Position numbers and translations under genes: made by a program. This document shows positions 1 through 9,200 of a stretch of DNA of 64,000 nucleotides, in pieces. The notes under the pieces are model-generated. The model was not told the DNA's origin and ran no database searches. It was given only the letters and a program-made list of their open reading frames with translations. The number at the start of each line of letters is the position of its first letter. Within the stretch, counting starts at the first letter, position 1. Source of the stretch: Natronosalvus rutilus (GTDB taxonomy: Archaea > Halobacteriota > Halobacteria > Halobacteriales > Natrialbaceae); contig NZ_CP100356.1 in assembly GCF_024204665.1 (NCBI RefSeq), forward strand, positions 248,001 through 312,000. Direction: 5' to 3'.

Positions 1-705
1 AACCTGGTTACCGACGAATTAGGGTACGAGGGAGTCGTAGACACACTCTCGTGGGCAAACGAATTGCGTGACAGTGAGGTTCCCCCACATCATGGCATCG
101 GTCATACGAATGGGAATTTAACCGCTGTGCGTGACCCTGATTGCATCGAGCACACTCCCTTGGAACTCTTCGATGAAACGTACGACAACGAGGATATCAA
201 GCATCTGTCCACACACTACCCCGAAAAGATCCTCGTCACAACGTGTGAACTCGCGGGTTTAGAGATCGAAGTCTGGAATGTGCGGGCTGTCCCGGGGAGT
301 ATGAAGGGCGAAGAGAAAATCAAAATCTTCGAGACAGTCTTCCAGCGGATTCTCAACGGTGAAGAGCGGCACCGGATTCTCGCGGGTGATTTCAACTCAC
401 CCGATAAGGAGTTGGCCGATGGCCAGGCGGTCACCTACATCGACGATAAGGACCCAAAAATCCGCGATCGGTGGCGAAATGCGGCGCTGAATATCCTCAA
501 GGGACTGGGCCACGTAGGGATGGTGGACGTGTTTCGGTATCAATGGGGATACGGTGACGTGGACACGCTTGACGAAAGCTTCGGCAACAGCCGGTTTGAC
601 CACATCATCGCCTCCGAGGAATTGAACCCGGTTGATTGCTTCTACGACCGAGAGTCATTCGAATACAGCGACCACGCCGCACTCATCGCCGATTTCGATC
701 CCTGA
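1..705 (+). CDS. Endonuclease/exonuclease/phosphatase family protein, 5' end outside window
   Basis: The reading frame is open to base 1, so the N-terminus lies outside the window; the TTG at 64 is only an internal candidate start. The visible part is the C-terminal half of an EEP-fold phosphodiesterase: a GDFNSPDKE motif (the Asp and Asn of the active site), an RFDHIIASEEL strand, and a terminal YSDHAALIADF with the catalytic SDH. Members cleave phosphodiester bonds in nucleic acids, phospholipids or signalling molecules; nothing here fixes the substrate. No partner gene is visible. Family assignment is good, function unknown. Confidence 0.8.
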   Translation, partial: NLVTDELGYEGVVDTLSWANELRDSEVPPHHGIGHTNGNLTAVRDPDCIEHTPLELFDETYDNEDIKHLSTHYPEKILVTTCELAGLEIEVWNVRAVPGSMKGEEKIKIFETVFQRILNGEERHRILAGDFNSPDKELADGQAVTYIDDKDPKIRDRWRNAALNILKGLGHVGMVDVFRYQWGYGDVDTLDESFGNSRFDHIIASEELNPVDCFYDRESFEYSDHAALIADFDP

Positions 706-759
706 GTGTTAACAGGATCGCGCTCCAGAATTCACCTGTTGCGAGATACGCGCTTTCTA

Positions 760-777
760 TTCAGCACGCCTGCTGAA
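760..777. repeat. Short perfect inverted repeat between genes
   Basis: TTCAGCA at 760-766 and TGCTGAA at 771-777 form a 7-bp stem with a 4-nt loop, 55 bases after the stop of the EEP gene. It could act as a terminator, but no T-run follows. The TGCTGAA arm recurs at IS-related ends elsewhere in the window (for example near 38450, 43225 and 58590), so it may instead be an IS relic. Confidence 0.4.
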
Positions 778-878
778 ATATGTCCTCGATTGAGGATTTC
801 AACAAGGCCTATTGAGTTGGAGAGTACTCAGAGAACGTTTGGTTTATAACAATTTAGATCGATTGTCAGCTTATCCAT

Positions 879-1361
879 ATGACAAACGTGTTTTTAGCAC
901 CTTGTGATTCACCGAATTTTGATGACACGGTAAAGTCCACTGTCGATCTTAACGAGTATTCAAATCACCCAGAAGCATTGAATGGGAGAGAAGAGGTACG
1001 GTTCTGGGGAGTACGTACAGGTGCACGAAATGAAGGAAACTTCGAGAAAATGCAAAGTGGAGACCTTGTTCTATTCTATCAGGAAGGGGGCTATGTGGGT
1101 ACAGCGTGGGTTGAATCCAAATTCGAGGATGAAGAGGGTTGGGCTAGCACCACATTTTGGCGAGGTGGGAAATCAAACCTAGTTTATACGTTGACGGATT
1201 TCAAGCCGATAGCAATTCCCCGAGAGAAAGTGAACGCGATTTTCGACTACACAGACGGGTACTACCCTCAAGGACTGATGCGGGTGAGTGATGACAACGT
1301 AGAAAAGCGTCCGGCGTCGATCAAGTTGGCACTTGAACGCTATAGTGAGAAAATTAGCTGA
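879..1361 (+). CDS. EVE/PUA-like domain protein, possible modified-base reader
   Basis: A single-domain protein of 160 residues. The core, EVRFWGVRTGARNEGNFEKM followed by SGDLVLFYQEGGYVGTAWVE, resembles the PUA/EVE-like fold found alone or at the N-terminus of restriction endonucleases, where it reads modified bases. The GDLVLFY strand and the aromatic residues around it are typical. No nuclease domain is attached and no restriction gene is adjacent, so it is either a solo reader or a detached specificity domain. The ATG at 879 follows an AT-rich stretch (tttataacaatttag) that could hold the promoter. Family inferred from sequence pattern only. Confidence 0.55.
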   Translation: MTNVFLAPCDSPNFDDTVKSTVDLNEYSNHPEALNGREEVRFWGVRTGARNEGNFEKMQSGDLVLFYQEGGYVGTAWVESKFEDEEGWASTTFWRGGKSNLVYTLTDFKPIAIPREKVNAIFDYTDGYYPQGLMRVSDDNVEKRPASIKLALERYSEKIS

Positions 1362-1403
1362 CAATCTAACAAGCACGCGGAATCTCCAGCCGAGAAGCTG
1401 ATT

Positions 1404-1547
1404 TCAACGTCGGTGTTCGCTGAGTCGACAACTTTCTCGAGCGCTTCGACGTCGATCACGCATCCCACCGATACGCATCATGTGCTTGAGTCCTTCCTCC
1501 TCGAGTGCTTCGACGATCTCGAGCATAAGCTCGCCGTCACTCGCCAT
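1404..1547 (-). pseudogene. Small haloarchaeal gene, probably frameshifted
   Basis: The ATG at 1547 overlaps the TGA of the upstream metallopeptidase gene (atggcgagtga), suggesting translational coupling. The frame runs MASDGELMLEIVEALEEEG..., then ends after 47 codons in an Arg-rich tail that looks out of frame. A shift of one base near 1460 restores an acidic continuation (VIDVEALEKVVDSANTDVEI). I read this as a small acidic protein with one frameshift. No family recognised. Confidence 0.35.
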
Positions 1548-2472
1548 CGATCACCACGTCGATGATGTCGATGATCGTCTGGGCGGTCGAGCTAATCCGT
1601 TGAAGACGATCGAGGATTGCGTCTGTATCCTCACCTTGCCACGCAGCAACGTAGAACGCCGACCCACTCGTATCCAGCCCAAAGTAACGACCGACGATGT
1701 AGCCGACGGCTTCGGCCTCGAGTTCACGTTTCGACCGCTCGGTTTCATCGTCGACACCACCATGTAACATAGCGTGTGCATACTCGTGGACGAGCGTTAC
1801 TGCGAGATCGGCCTGATTCTCGCGGTCGTGAACCTCGACGAGTGGATTTGCATCTGATCGATACTGACAGACGCCCTTCGCTCTCCCGTGAGCCCATTCT
1901 TTCACAGAGACGACCTCAACCTCGATCTCGAGTGAAGTTGCTGCCTCGAGGAGCGCTGGGGCCAGCTCCTCAGCGTCTCCCGTCGCTTCCGTCTCAAGTT
2001 TGGGTAATGGCTCCCCTTCTGTCTGTGAAACATCGAACACAGGTGCTGGTCGAAATCCCACCAGTCCCTTTGACCACCCGTCGGGTTCAGTTTCGTCGTA
2101 TTCACAGTCACTTCGTTCGTGGTACGACGATGAGTTTCCACACTCGGGGCACTTCCTCGCGATGATCGGTGCCCAGATCCAGATTGCTTTCTCGCCTTCA
2201 CTCACGTGTCGATCGAACTCGTTCTGCCACGTTCGGTAGCCAGCGACTCGAGTCGCGTGCGGACACTGGAGTTGGATCAAGAGAGTGTTTCGAGGCGAGT
2301 AGTCGTGGAACTCACTCTGGATGTCGAGCCACTCTCTGAACTGGTCGCTCGAGACTGCGTCATCGACTTCTTCGATCAAGTCCTCAAGCCACATCTCGAT
2401 CGTGCTGTGCATCTCATCGTGTCGGGTGTCCGAATCATCGAACGTTTCTCGGGTGCAACTGCTCAGACTCAT
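1537..2472 (-). CDS. ArdC-type ssDNA-binding domain fused to zinc metallopeptidase (ImmA/IrrE-like)
   Basis: 311 residues. The N-terminal half (about residues 25-130) has the ArdC-like pattern, including SPRNTLLIQLQCPHATRVAG and a GYRTWQ..FDRHVSEGEKAIWIWAP strand pair, and carries a small CPECG cysteine motif. The C-terminal half has the zinc protease signature VTLVHEYAHAMLH (HExxH) followed by a downstream EAEAVGYIVGRYFGLD helix that supplies the third ligand. Such proteins occur on plasmids and integrated elements, where ArdC protects incoming single-stranded DNA and the ImmA-type protease cleaves a regulator. Fits the mobile character of the flank. The substrate is unknown. Confidence 0.8.
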   Translation of the reverse strand: MSLSSCTRETFDDSDTRHDEMHSTIEMWLEDLIEEVDDAVSSDQFREWLDIQSEFHDYSPRNTLLIQLQCPHATRVAGYRTWQNEFDRHVSEGEKAIWIWAPIIARKCPECGNSSSYHERSDCEYDETEPDGWSKGLVGFRPAPVFDVSQTEGEPLPKLETEATGDAEELAPALLEAATSLEIEVEVVSVKEWAHGRAKGVCQYRSDANPLVEVHDRENQADLAVTLVHEYAHAMLHGGVDDETERSKRELEAEAVGYIVGRYFGLDTSGSAFYVAAWQGEDTDAILDRLQRISSTAQTIIDIIDVVIDGE

Positions 2473-2641
2473 GATTGAATCGGGACATCTCGAGGCAAAC
2501 TCGAGAAGACCGCTGCCCGTCAGCGGGTCTCAAAAAGGTCACCGGGAGGCGATCGCAGTAAATAGGTGAGCTGATTGGATGATGGAGTCACCGGTGGACT
2601 CAATATGGTGCTTCCCATTTTTCTGGGAAGAAGATCAACTG

Positions 2642-3046
2642 ATGGAAATTCCCGACAACTTACTGTGCCTATTCAATGCCGAGATTGTGGAAGAAGACGG
2701 TTCATATTTTATCGAGATACCCAACCAAGAGGTGGCGTTCGGAGACGTCACAGTTGGAGAAGTGTATCGAGCCGCACTGCTTGGATCAGGAGCCGAAGCC
2801 AAAACAGACCGTACACCACAGCGGGAGAGCGATGGACCTACCCCACCAGTCGAAACTGGTGAGACCCGCACTGTCGATATCGAAGGTACCGGAGAGCAAG
2901 GTGATGGAATTGCACGTGTCGAACGAGGGTATGTGGTGATCGTTCCCGATACGGAGAAAGGAGAGCGCGTAACCATCGAAATCACTGATGTCAAAGAGAC
3001 CGTCGCCTTCGCTGAAGTTCTCGAGCGAGAAGAATACTACCCCTGA
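2642..3046 (+). CDS. TRAM domain protein
   Basis: I chose the ATG at 2642 because the MEIPDNLLCLFNAEI start matches the usual haloarchaeal form; an upstream ATG at 2579 adds 21 residues of poor quality. The N-terminal 50 residues form a small conserved module (FIEIPNQEVAFGDVTVGEVY), then a Pro/Glu-rich linker, then a C-terminal TRAM beta-barrel (about residues 75-134: VDIEGTGEQGDGIARVERGY, then VVIVPDTEKGERVTIEITDV). TRAM domains bind RNA; small archaeal TRAM proteins act as RNA chaperones or translation-linked factors. Stand-alone gene. Confidence 0.8.
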   Translation: MEIPDNLLCLFNAEIVEEDGSYFIEIPNQEVAFGDVTVGEVYRAALLGSGAEAKTDRTPQRESDGPTPPVETGETRTVDIEGTGEQGDGIARVERGYVVIVPDTEKGERVTIEITDVKETVAFAEVLEREEYYP

Positions 3047-3306
3047 AATTTGTTCGGGACGGCCGTTAGTGAGGGAGACCTATAGCACTGATTTGCTCTT
3101 GGTATCGATTCCAAATCCTGACTTCAGTTCCCTAGGCAACCGTGGCCACTTCGGTCTGCGTCTTTTTCTCTTTTCCAGTCGATAGTAGTGGTTAGTCCTT
3201 TATTGTGCATCGCCCGGGTTGCCGGTGCGCCAACGCGAGATTTGCTCTCTCGCTCTGTGGCGTTGAACCTCGGCGGAACACAATCTCTTTACCAGAGCGG
3301 ATAATA

Positions 3307-3984
3307 ATGATATCCATGGATAATAATAGTAGCCAAGTTTCCACGGCGATAGATCTCCCGGTCCCTGTTCCAAATGAGGGTGTGTTCAGACACACTGCTT
3401 GTGGTCCGATTCTCAGACTGCTTGCTGACAACCCACACAACACATTTGGGATTCGAGAACTCGGTCGTGCGATTGATCGCCCCCATCGAAGTGTTTCGCT
3501 CGCAGTCGACGACCTCGAGTCAATCGAGCTAGTGAGTACCTCATCTGAAAGAGGGAAAAAACTCGTCCAAATCAATCACGACCGACTCACCAGACCGGGT
3601 GACCCGATTTTTCGAATCCCACAGAAAGAGTTTCGTGATCCCGTCCGAACACTCCGATCAGAACTTCTCGAGAAATTAGTGGACATTACAGGAATGCTTC
3701 TGTTCGGCAGTGTCGCTCGAGGTGAGGCAGACCGTCGAAGTGATATCGATTGTTTCGTCCTCGTTCGAACTGATAGGGCGACAAATCAGCGGCGCGCACA
3801 TGAGATTAGTCAAAAACTGGTTGAACAACGATTCGACGGTGAGCGATACAAATTCCAGGTTCTGGTCGAATCTCACGAATCCGCTAAACGGCAGGCAGAT
3901 AGACTCCGAGAAATCGTTGCTGATGGGGTCACGCTCTATGAGACGGATACATTGAGCGAGGTCAAAACGGAGGTGTTAGCCTAG
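3307..3984 (+). CDS. MNT-type nucleotidyltransferase antitoxin with N-terminal winged helix
   Basis: Start taken as ATG at 3307 (or 3316); the frame is open further upstream but without a good start. Residues about 30-95 form a winged helix (FGIRELGRAIDRPHRSVSLA). Residues about 125-200 hold the minimal nucleotidyltransferase motif LLFGSVARGEADRRSDIDCF with GS and DxD. In HEPN/MNT toxin-antitoxin systems the MNT protein AMPylates and so inactivates the HEPN RNase. The next gene begins at the base after this stop and encodes a HEPN protein, supporting that role. Its toxin is disrupted, so the antitoxin is now an orphan. Confidence 0.8.
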   Translation: MISMDNNSSQVSTAIDLPVPVPNEGVFRHTACGPILRLLADNPHNTFGIRELGRAIDRPHRSVSLAVDDLESIELVSTSSERGKKLVQINHDRLTRPGDPIFRIPQKEFRDPVRTLRSELLEKLVDITGMLLFGSVARGEADRRSDIDCFVLVRTDRATNQRRAHEISQKLVEQRFDGERYKFQVLVESHESAKRQADRLREIVADGVTLYETDTLSEVKTEVLA

Positions 3985-4350
3985 ATGGACGAGAGCAATG
4001 TCGAACGGGCGCTAGAGGTAACAGAGTCAGTTTTCGAAGACACGCGTGGACAGTCACTCGAGACAGGGCTCGACGTGAATGATGAAGCCCTCGTCCAGCT
4101 CCGAAAAGCGTGCCGGCTCCTCGAGGCTGCCGATACGTTACGCGAGCGGAATGGACACTACACTGTTGTCATCGAAACCTCGTTCGTCGCAATTGAACGG
4201 AGCATCCAGTTCTACCTCCTCTATCGAAATATTGCAGGTGGAGAAGATCTTCGCCATGATCACTCTGCGGTCTATGAACGAGGGGGTGAGATGGGACTTT
4301 TTAGTGATGAATTTGGAGATCGACTACTCCATCTCTGGAAGAGTGAACTA

Positions 4351-4394
4351 CTCCTGCCTACTCAGCCGCTTACACGGCTTCCTTGAGGCAGGAG
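4351..4394 (-). ncRNA. Right-end hairpin, putative 3' part of TnpB guide RNA
   Basis: A compound hairpin overlaps the tnpB stop codon. In characterised TnpB systems the guide RNA (omega RNA) comes from the right end of the element, with the guide read from the flanking DNA. If that holds here, the guide would be the HEPN sequence immediately left of 4351, read on the minus strand. Inference from family knowledge; no transcript evidence. Confidence 0.35.
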
Positions 4395-5626
4395 CTTCCT
4401 GTTTCAACGACACGACTTGCAGACACAGAACGAGCGTCCACAGCGGTCGCAGTCTTCACAGGCGTACCTTTGGAGTGAACCACTCCTAGTTTCTCCAGAC
4501 CACGCGATTTGACGTTCAGCGCCGCGTTCCAATCCCTATCCAACTCGAACCCACAGGATGGGCACGAGTGTTCCCGAACCCACAGCGGCTTCGCAGTCTC
4601 TACCCCACAACACGCACACTCTTTCGTCGTGCCGCGAGCAGTCACTTCCACGTAGTGTGTGCCGTGCTTGTCACAGTGGTGTTCAAGAATCGAACGGAAA
4701 TCGCTCCATCCGACCTCGGATTTGTTCCGAGCGTTCCCCTCGGATTCGAGCATCGACTTCACGTCGAGGTTCTCAACGAACACAGCGTCGTACTCTGTCG
4801 CGTAGAAGTGCGCGAGCTTGTGCTTGTAATCGCGCTTCTTGTTCGACATCCGAGCGTGAACCTCGGCCACTCGACGGCGTTGTTTCTCCCAGTTGTTCGA
4901 CTCATATTGCTTGCGAGAGAGCGAGCGTTGCTCGCGTTCGAGTCGCTCTCGCTCATCTGATAAGTCGATTCGCCCAATGGAAAGCCCGTCAGAATCGTGA
5001 ACGAAGTTGAGCACACCGAGGTCGAATCCCACAGTGTCCTCCTCATCGATGTCTTCTGGGTCTGGTTTCTCAGGTTCCTCATTACTGATGCAGAACGAGG
5101 CGTACCACGCGCCAGTCGGCTCTTTCTTCACCGTGACCTCTTTGATAGCGTCGTGCTCTGGGAGGTTTCGGTGGAGTCGGATTGGAATTTCAAGTGTATC
5201 GCCGCGAACCTTTTTGAGTCTCAGAATTGCTCGATCTCTCGGGCCACTCTTCGTGTCGAGTTCGAAGCCCGATTGCCGATACGTGAAACTCTGAAATTCA
5301 CGCGGTTTCTTCCAGTTCAACGAGCCAACGCTGTATCCTTTGGCTTTCAGTTTGCCGAGGTTGTTGATGTTGGTTCGGATGCGTTCGACGGCTTTCTGTA
5401 ACACTGTGGAGTAGACTTGTTTCAGGTCGATCCACTGTTGTTTGAGTCTGGGTAGGTCGTCTCGGACTTGCCAGACGCGCTGTCGAAGCGTTCCGTCGTC
5501 TTCTGGTATCTTGTTGAATTCGTGGAGTGCGTGGTTGTAGACTTGTCGCACGGTGTTACGAGTCCAGTCGAGTCTCTCCCGCTGTTCGCTCGTCGGGAAG
5601 AGTCGATATTTTGGACTGTACTCCAT
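4370..5626 (-). CDS. tnpB: RNA-guided endonuclease TnpB (IS605 OrfB family)
   Basis: 418 residues, full length. The N-terminus (MEYSPKYRLFPTSEQRERLD) is the usual OrfB helix-turn-helix type. The RuvC-like triad is present: Asp in GFDLGVLNF, Glu in VFVENLDVKSML, and Asp in LDRDWNAALNVKSRG. A zinc-finger lies between the last two, with ECACCG and SCPSCGF pairs. All catalytic residues look intact, so the protein could be active. Family members cut DNA next to a target-adjacent motif, guided by RNA from the element's right end, and favour element retention. It differs from the other two TnpB proteins in this window and belongs to a separate subgroup. Confidence 0.9.
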   Translation of the reverse strand: MEYSPKYRLFPTSEQRERLDWTRNTVRQVYNHALHEFNKIPEDDGTLRQRVWQVRDDLPRLKQQWIDLKQVYSTVLQKAVERIRTNINNLGKLKAKGYSVGSLNWKKPREFQSFTYRQSGFELDTKSGPRDRAILRLKKVRGDTLEIPIRLHRNLPEHDAIKEVTVKKEPTGAWYASFCISNEEPEKPDPEDIDEEDTVGFDLGVLNFVHDSDGLSIGRIDLSDERERLEREQRSLSRKQYESNNWEKQRRRVAEVHARMSNKKRDYKHKLAHFYATEYDAVFVENLDVKSMLESEGNARNKSEVGWSDFRSILEHHCDKHGTHYVEVTARGTTKECACCGVETAKPLWVREHSCPSCGFELDRDWNAALNVKSRGLEKLGVVHSKGTPVKTATAVDARSVSASRVVETGSSCLKEAV

Positions 5627-5969
5627 GTGACTTGTCTCCTGCTAGTGGTTGTGGTTAGTTAAGCGTTTTGATTAGAATCGTTTGATATGTGTGCGGGCGC
5701 TGTATCCCCGCCCTACTCGTTCACTCCGCGTTGCTTCGTTCGCTCCTTGAGGACGGGGGCTTAGCGCCCTATCTTTCAGCTAACCGCGCTGCAGTATACT
5801 ATCGAGAGGCGGCTGCAACAGCCGAACAGGCCGACGCAATGTTCGAACTCGCGAATGCAATCCACGGATACATCCTTGATTTTGCCTCTTCTCGTCACGA
5901 GTGTATCTGCAACTCAAAACATCCAGATCAATAGACGGTAAAAGACAGAGCGAAAGGCCTGGCAGTGCA

Positions 5970-6115
5970 ACGGCCATCGGCCGTGAGCAGCCCGGAACGT
6001 GGAGGTGGGTGGGGCCGCGGGTAGTGGGTGATCGGGCACCAACAAAAAACAAAAAAGAGAACCCGTTTGGCTACTCCCACCAGGGCTCGCTCTCTGAGAA
6101 GATGATTTCCGACCA
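5970..6115. repeat. Copy 1 of a block shared with the RPA-like gene 3' end
   Basis: This stretch matches 26149-26289 with scattered differences and a few small gaps. Shared strings include ccgtgagcagcccggaacgt, agtgggtgatcgggcacca and ggctactcccaccaggg. In the other copy the right part codes for the last residues of the RPA-like protein. The left part is a conserved 3' flank in both, so the duplication covers a gene end plus about 90 bp of downstream DNA. Confidence 0.75.
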
Positions 6116-6205
6116 CCGAGTTACCGAGCCCGGGGCGATCGCCCTCAAATCGGTTCCGTCGACGATTCCACCCCGAGGCAGGGACTTACCTCGACGTAAG
6201 CGCAT
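6071..6205 (-). pseudogene. C-terminal fragment of an RPA-like gene
   Basis: On the minus strand a 44-codon frame ends in VTRWSEIIFSESEPWWE, closely matching the end of the intact RPA-like protein at 26245 (LTHWSEIVFPERDPWWE). The upstream part is not alignable to the OB fold. I interpret it as the truncated 3' end of a second RPA-like gene, cut off by the rearrangement that brought in the surface-protein gene at 6259. Confidence 0.5.
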
Positions 6206-6258
6206 AGGTTACCGTCGACTCAGCGCGACGTTATACTGTCTCAAAAGACAGACAGTAC

Positions 6259-9200
6259 ATGATACGAGGATATTCGAGTTCGCAGTCGAACTCCGGTACG
6301 TTTGGGACCCGTTCGTTTGCCGTGCTCTTTTCGATTCTTCTAGTCTGTTCAACCGTCGTTCCGTTTGTCGCCGTCGGCAATGCCGCTGCAACGGATCACG
6401 GTGGAGACTGTGACGTCGTCGTATCGTCGTCGTCAATTCAGGACGCCATCGACGCGGCGTCACCTGGCGATACCGTTTGCATCGACGCGGGAACCTATGA
6501 CGAATCACTGATGGTTGGCGTCGAGAACCTTACCCTGGTTGGAGTCGACGGGGCACAACCAGTACTGCAGGGATCAGGGAGCGGGACGGGGGTGACGGTC
6601 GACGGTGTCGAGAACGTCACGATTCGAGGGCTCGAGATCCGGGAGTACAACACCGCACTGCGGGTCGAGGACAGCCCGAACGCGACCATAGTGGACAACA
6701 CGATCACCGAAAATGACTGGGCAATTCGCGACTCCGAGACGATGTCTCACGGCATGGTCATCACGGACAACCGTATCGAGAAAAACGGGATCCGTGGCAT
6801 CTATATCCGGGCGAGCGACGACGTCCAGATTACGGCGAATCATATCGAAGGGAACGGGCATCAGGCGTCCGGACAAGGCTACGGCATCTACTTCCGCGAG
6901 GGTGGGACTAACGCGCTGATCGAGTCCAACACGATCGTCGACAACGACGGCGTTGGGATCTACGTCTATCCGGCCGAGCCGACGATTCGGAACAATACGA
7001 TTACCGACCACTCGACGGGGATCGCGCTGCGGACCGGTCTGGGGGAGGCAGCGGACGACGCGATCGTAGAGAGCAACTCCATCGAGCAAAACGAGATCGG
7101 TATCCGACTGTCGAACGTTGACAACACGGAGATACGGAACAACACCATCACGAGTGGTGAGGTCGACGTCGAATTTTTCGAAGCGACCAAGGCCACGCTG
7201 GTCGACAACGTCTTCGAGAAAGGCATCGTCTTCGACGTCGGCAACACGCAACGGGATAAGTTCGACCACGAGATCAGCAACAATACCGTCGGGGGCGACT
7301 CGCTCTTTTTCGCCTCCGGTGAAGACGATCCCGCAATTCCCGCAAACGTCGGACAGATCGTGATTTACGACTCGACGAACGTCAACGTGAGCGGCTTCAC
7401 CTTCGACGGTGTCGCCTCGGGTATTCAGATCGCCTACAGCGGCGGCGCAACCGTCTCGGAGAACACGGTCACGAACAGTTCCGGTCAGGGCCTCCGCGTG
7501 TGGGCTTCGAACGATGCGACACTCTCGAACAACACGGTGACGCACAACGGGATGACCGGTACGAGATCCGGTATCGCTCTCGAAGATTCTCCGAATGCCG
7601 TCGTCACGGACAACCTGCTCTCCGACAACGAGAGACGCGCGCTGACTCTAGACGGCTCTCCGGACTCGCTGCTCGTGAACAATACCATCCGTGATAACTT
7701 CGAGGGCCTCACGCTTGTCAATTCGGCTCGCAGTGAGGTAGAGAACAATACCGTCGCCGGGACGCATCACGGAGGAAACGGCGATTCACTCGACGGAGCC
7801 GTCCTCGTAATCAACAGCGAGAACGCCGTCTTCCGGGCGAATACGGTCGTCAACAACACCGGGAACGGATTCTACGACAATCGTGGATACGATTCGACGG
7901 GGGTGACGATCGTCGAGAATACCATTTCGGGGAACAGTGAGCAGGCCCTCTACTGGACTCGCAGCGATGGACTGACAGTCACGAACAGCAGGATCGAGGG
8001 TAACGGTCGTGGAGGGATCGACGGCCCCGACGGCGCCACGGTAAATAACAATATACTTACGGATAACGGCGGGACCGGGATCGACGTTTCCCACAACTCC
8101 CTCGTCGAAAACAATCTCGTTACAGAGGGCAACGGGCACGGCATCTCGGTCAACAACGACTCGACCGTCCGGGACAACACGATACGGGACAACGGCGGTG
8201 ACGGTATCTTCCTCAGGTACTTCGGCTATCAGACCATCGAGAACAACACCGTCTCTGGACACGACGCCGATCTGCTGGTCTACGAGACGACCGACGTCAC
8301 GGTGATCGACAACGAGTTCAAGACCGGCGTGGTCCTGCGAAGCACCACCGTTGATCCGCCGGAGTTCGAGCAACTCGCCACCCACTCGTTCGCGAACAAC
8401 ACGGTGGACGGAAAAGAACTATTCTACGCACGCGGGGTAACCGATCCCGACGTACCGTCAGACCCCGGCCAGGTGATCATCGTCGACTCGACGAACGTCG
8501 AGGTGAGCGGACTATCCTTCGACGGTGTCTCCGCTGGTATCCAGATCGCTTTCAGCAACGAGAGCGTCGTCACCGACAACACGATCTCCAACGCGACGCC
8601 GGGCACCTCCGACCGCGGCGCTATCACTCTCTGGCACTCAGATCGATCGAGCATCTCGAACGCCTCGATCGCCGATCCTGCGGGTCGCGGTATTGAGGTC
8701 ATCCGGAGCGACGAGGTCTCACTCACCCACTCCGACGTCGACGGTGGCGACGATTACGGCGTTGTCTTCGAAGACGCAGCCGATGCGACTGTCGACACCC
8801 TCACCGTCAGCGACTCAGCGTTGCGCGGCCTCGACGTTTCCAACAGTCACGGGATCGCGATCCGCGACGTGACGGTAACGGGCAGCGGCTCGGACGGCAT
8901 CTACGTCGACAACTCGGACAACGCAACGGTGGCGAATGCGATTGGTACGAACAACGAGGGCTATGGGCTCAGGATCAAATCGTCGGACAATACGGCCGTG
9001 ACGGCCGGGGAGTTCTCGTACAACGACAACGGTGTGCTGGTCGGCGGCGGGTACGGAAGCTTCGACAACACCTTGGTTACGGATGTCGAGGCGAACAACA
9101 ACGACGGCCACGGCATCGACGTCCGGATCGAAGACGCCGTGGTCTCGGACAACACGGTCAACCGGAACGTGGTTGGAATCGAGGTCCAAGAGTACGCGAC

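Larger units (their letters stand above)
4345..5780 (-). mobile_element. IS200/IS605-type element carrying only tnpB
   Basis: The element lies inside the HEPN gene and carries one gene, tnpB; there is no tnpA. Both ends fold. Near the tnpB 3' end, CTCCTGCCT (4351-4359) pairs with AGGCAGGAG (4386-4394), with inner pairing of AGCCG and CGGCT. Near the 5' end, GCGCT (5698-5702) pairs with AGCGC (5763-5767), with CCCCG and CGGGG inside. Exact ends cannot be fixed without an empty site; I estimate them from where HEPN coding sequence stops and resumes. Confidence 0.7.
3985..5934 (+). pseudogene. HEPN toxin gene split by a TnpB insertion sequence
   Basis: The 5' part (3985-about 4340) encodes a HEPN helical bundle, including ERSIQFYLLYRNI and LRHDHSAVYERGGEMG, ending in DRLLHLWK. 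The frame then enters the insertion sequence and stops at 4384-4386. The missing C-terminus (NRAAVYYREAAATAEQADAM and on to a stop at 5934) is found at about 5785, in plus orientation just beyond the far end of the element. Removing the element would rejoin LWK to NRAAVYYRE. HEPN proteins of this kind are ribonuclease toxins paired with MNT antitoxins. The first exon-like fragment could still be translated as a truncated protein of 133 residues. Confidence 0.75.
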
